Assembly: GCA_964588325.1 (NCBI GenBank)
Contig: CAZPOR010000001.1
Span: forward strand, 248,001-312,000
Source: Thiovibrio sp964588325
Lineage (GTDB): Bacteria; Desulfobacterota; Desulfobulbia; Desulfobulbales; Desulfurivibrionaceae
Reading direction: 5' to 3'
Length of the DNA: 64,000 nucleotides
Program-made: the position numbers and the translations under genes
Part shown: positions 63,767 through 64,000 of the stretch, in pieces
Layout of the letters: each line of letters opens with the position of its first letter
How positions within the stretch are numbered: position 1 is the first letter of the stretch
Notes under the pieces: model-generated
Databases searched by the model: none
Told to the model about the DNA's origin: nothing
What the model saw: the letters and a program-made list of their open reading frames with translations, nothing else

Positions 63767-64000
63767 GGGAACGCTCTCTGTTGAGAAGGGAAACGGCTCG
63801 TTAACGCCGGTTTGGGCGCACGGTGGCGCTTGCGTCATTGCCCGCCCTCTTGCCTTGAAATAGTACCGTGCTTTTCCAGCCGATGCAATATGGATGGTCT
63901 TGTCCAAAAGTTTGAATATTCCCGTTGCGGGTGCTGCGGAATGTTGAGCCTCTGTAGTGTTACCGGCGAAGGGAAAAAGAATCATGCAGGCAGGCGATTG

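Overview
The window looks like a chromosomal segment of a Gram-negative anaerobe, most likely a Desulfobacterota member close to Desulfobulbales. This is inferred from gene content, not from a marker gene: an LPS core and O-antigen locus, a sigma-54 activator, several PAS-rich kinases, RemA/YicC, a two-CW protein, an AF1514-like protein, a TAXI binding protein and an in-frame UGA with a SECIS-like hairpin. Base composition is GC-rich except at about 43.1-47.9 kb, which is clearly AT-richer. I saw no rRNA, tRNA, CRISPR array, prophage or transposase gene.

Layout. 0-4.2 kb: a partial secreted-protein gene divergent from a TetR regulator, then a hybrid histidine kinase preceded by a small four-cysteine protein. 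4.3-8.1 kb: a leftward housekeeping group (rfaE1, yicC, remA, gmk, rlmB) interrupted by two intergenic inverted-repeat elements. 8.3-14.2 kb: a triple-rhodanese gene that needs UGA read as selenocysteine, a lone receiver protein, and a sigma-54 two-component pair. 14.3-23.6 kb: small and cell-envelope genes, including a glycosidase-like/parvulin-like lipoprotein, a multicopper oxidase fused to a CopB-like barrel, an AQQAAL-repeat protein and a PhnA-type protein. 23.9-31.2 kb: dnaE followed by a partner-switching set (PP2C phosphatase, kinase, STAS protein) and a zinc-binding-type chemoreceptor.

32.5-51.6 kb is an LPS locus. On the + strand it holds rfbACDB (dTDP-L-rhamnose), core glycosyltransferases including two heptosyltransferase-family proteins, an O-antigen ligase and further transferases. 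On the - strand galE, an MsbA-type exporter, GT2, GT11 and methyltransferase genes run towards it. The AT-rich middle, with GT10, GT11, GT2 and methyltransferase genes, looks like the variable, transferred part.

51.7-64 kb: cysK, an XRE/two-CW regulator with a probable operator, an HDOD protein, comM, a REC-PAS-PAS-GAF-GGDEF diguanylate cyclase, a tandem universal stress protein, a 182-bp MITE-like element abutting a KamA-family gene, malic enzyme and a TAXI-type binding protein.

The most notable observation is the probable selenoprotein at 8357-9676: the UGA sits in a rhodanese active-site loop and is followed at the right distance by a hairpin with a GGTCT apical loop.
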